Shown: positions 62,661 to 64,000 of the stretch, one piece after another | Position numbering within the stretch: position 1 is the first letter of the stretch | Layout of the letters: each line of letters begins with the position of its first letter | Assembly: GCA_949443285.1 (NCBI GenBank) | Contig: CASSLW010000007.1 | Location: forward strand, 1-64,000 | DNA length: 64,000 bases | Reading direction: 5' to 3' | Origin: an uncultured Clostridia bacterium | GTDB taxonomy: Bacteria > Bacillota > Clostridia > TANB77 > CAG-508 | The notes under the pieces: model-generated | Told to the model about the DNA's origin: nothing | Database searches by the model: none | The model's input: only the letters and a program-made list of their open reading frames with translations | Made by a program: the position numbers and the translations under genes

Positions 62661-64000
62661 TTATTTCATTTCTTCTATTAACTTTCTAACTATTATTCTT
62701 TCGTCAAATGGGTGTTTTTCACCATTTATTTCTTGATATGGTTCATGTCCTTTTCCTGCAAGTACTACAATGTCACGCTTTGTTGCCATTTTGATTGCTT
62801 CTCTTATTGCTTCTGTTCTGTCTACAACTACACTATATTTTCCTTTTGTTTTCTTTATTCCTTCTTCTATTTCATCTACAATTGCTTGTGGGTCTTCTGT
62901 TCTTGGGTTATCTGATGTTATAAATGTGTAGTCTGCAATTCTTCCTGATATTTCTCCCATTATTGCTCTTTTTGATGTGTCTCTGTCTCCACCACATCCA
63001 AATACACTTATTACTCTTCCTCTTGTATAGCTTTTTACTGCTTGTAATATATTTTGTAAGCTTTCTGGTGAGTGCGCATAATCTATCATTATTGGTATTT
63101 CTAGTTTATTGTCTACTAGTTCTGACCTTCCTGGTACTCTTACTTCAAGTAATGCCTCTTTTACTTTTTCTCCTGGTATTCCTAATTTTTGCGCTACACA
63201 TATTGCTGCTAATGAGTTGTAAACACTAAATCTTCCTGGTATTCCTGTTTTTACTCTTTCATTTCTGTCTGTTAGTTTTACTTTAAAGTCTACATATGAG
63301 TTTGTTATTGTTATATCTCTTGCAACAACATTTGCAAAGTTGTCAATTCCATATGTTGTTATATTGTTGTCTGGAAATAATTTTACCATTTTTACACCTT
63401 TTAGGTCGTCTGTGTTTACTATTCCTGTTTTACACATTTCAAATAGTTTTGCTTTTGAGTTGAAGTAATCTTCCATATCTGGATGCTCGTTTGGACTGAT
63501 ATGGTCTTCTGAAAAATTTGTAAATAATACTATGTCAAATTCACATCCGTCTACTCTGTGTAATTTTAAACTTTGTGATGATACTTCCATTACTACAACT
63601 TCTACACCTTCTTCTACCATTTGACTAAATATTTGTTGTAGTTCACAACTTTCTGGTGTTGTTCTATCACTATCTTTTAGTTTTTTGCCATTTATGTATG
63701 TTGCTATTGTTCCTATTAAGCCTACTTTTTTTCCTGCTTTTTCTAGTATTTCTTTTATCATAAATGTTGTTGTTGTTTTTCCTTTTGTTCCTGTTACTCC
63801 TATTAATTTGAATTTTTTTGATGGGTTTCCATAGTAGTTGCTTGAGCATATTGCTAGTGCTTCTCTTGTGTCTTTTGCCATTACTATTGTTGTTTCTGCT
63901 GGTACTTTTATTTCTTTTAGATTGCATCCTTCTTGTAGTATTATTGCTGTTGCTCCCGCTTCTACTGCGCTTTCTATGTATTTGTGTCCGTCTGTTGCAT
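62661..64000 (-). CDS. murE: UDP-MurNAc-tripeptide synthetase, N-terminus beyond the window
   Basis: VTGTKGKTTTTFMI; EVSSQSLKLHRV; frame open to the window edge. Confidence 0.93.
   Translation of the reverse strand, partial: ATDGHKYIESAVEAGATAIILQEGCNLKEIKVPAETTIVMAKDTREALAICSSNYYGNPSKKFKLIGVTGTKGKTTTTFMIKEILEKAGKKVGLIGTIATYINGKKLKDSDRTTPESCELQQIFSQMVEEGVEVVVMEVSSQSLKLHRVDGCEFDIVLFTNFSEDHISPNEHPDMEDYFNSKAKLFEMCKTGIVNTDDLKGVKMVKLFPDNNITTYGIDNFANVVARDITITNSYVDFKVKLTDRNERVKTGIPGRFSVYNSLAAICVAQKLGIPGEKVKEALLEVRVPGRSELVDNKLEIPIMIDYAHSPESLQNILQAVKSYTRGRVISVFGCGGDRDTSKRAIMGEISGRIADYTFITSDNPRTEDPQAIVDEIEEGIKKTKGKYSVVVDRTEAIREAIKMATKRDIVVLAGKGHEPYQEINGEKHPFDERIIVRKLIEEMK

Overview
This is a low-GC, spore-forming Firmicutes/Clostridia-type chromosomal segment, with most genes on the minus strand. 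It carries dnaE, sporulation genes (yunB, spoIIID, yabG, spoVAC/AD/AE), a rpsB-tsf-pyrH-frr-uppS-cdsA-rseP block, a type IV pilus operon, infC-rpmI-rplT, serS, engB, a four-subunit 2-oxoacid:ferredoxin oxidoreductase, and the cell-wall genes ftsW-murG-mraY-murE. Main observation: six otherwise intact genes (dnaE, a pilin-like leucine-rich-repeat protein, yunB, ispA, rsmB, ftsW) are each broken by +1 frameshifts, seven in total because the LRR gene has two. All seven occur at an in-frame CGG followed by A or T. Skipping the C, so that CGGN is read as Gly (GGN), restores the full protein in every case, several times at a family-conserved Gly. In my hand scan CGG is otherwise absent from in-frame positions in essentially all genes, except four in one ORF (12133-13791) and one in another (25758-26357). 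This suggests natural +1 frameshifting or quadruplet (CGGN -> Gly) decoding at a vacated Arg codon. A systematic sequence artefact has to be excluded. The window also has three families of intergenic palindromic repeats sharing a GGGGACG core, some of which have entered coding sequence. I found no tRNA, rRNA or CRISPR array.
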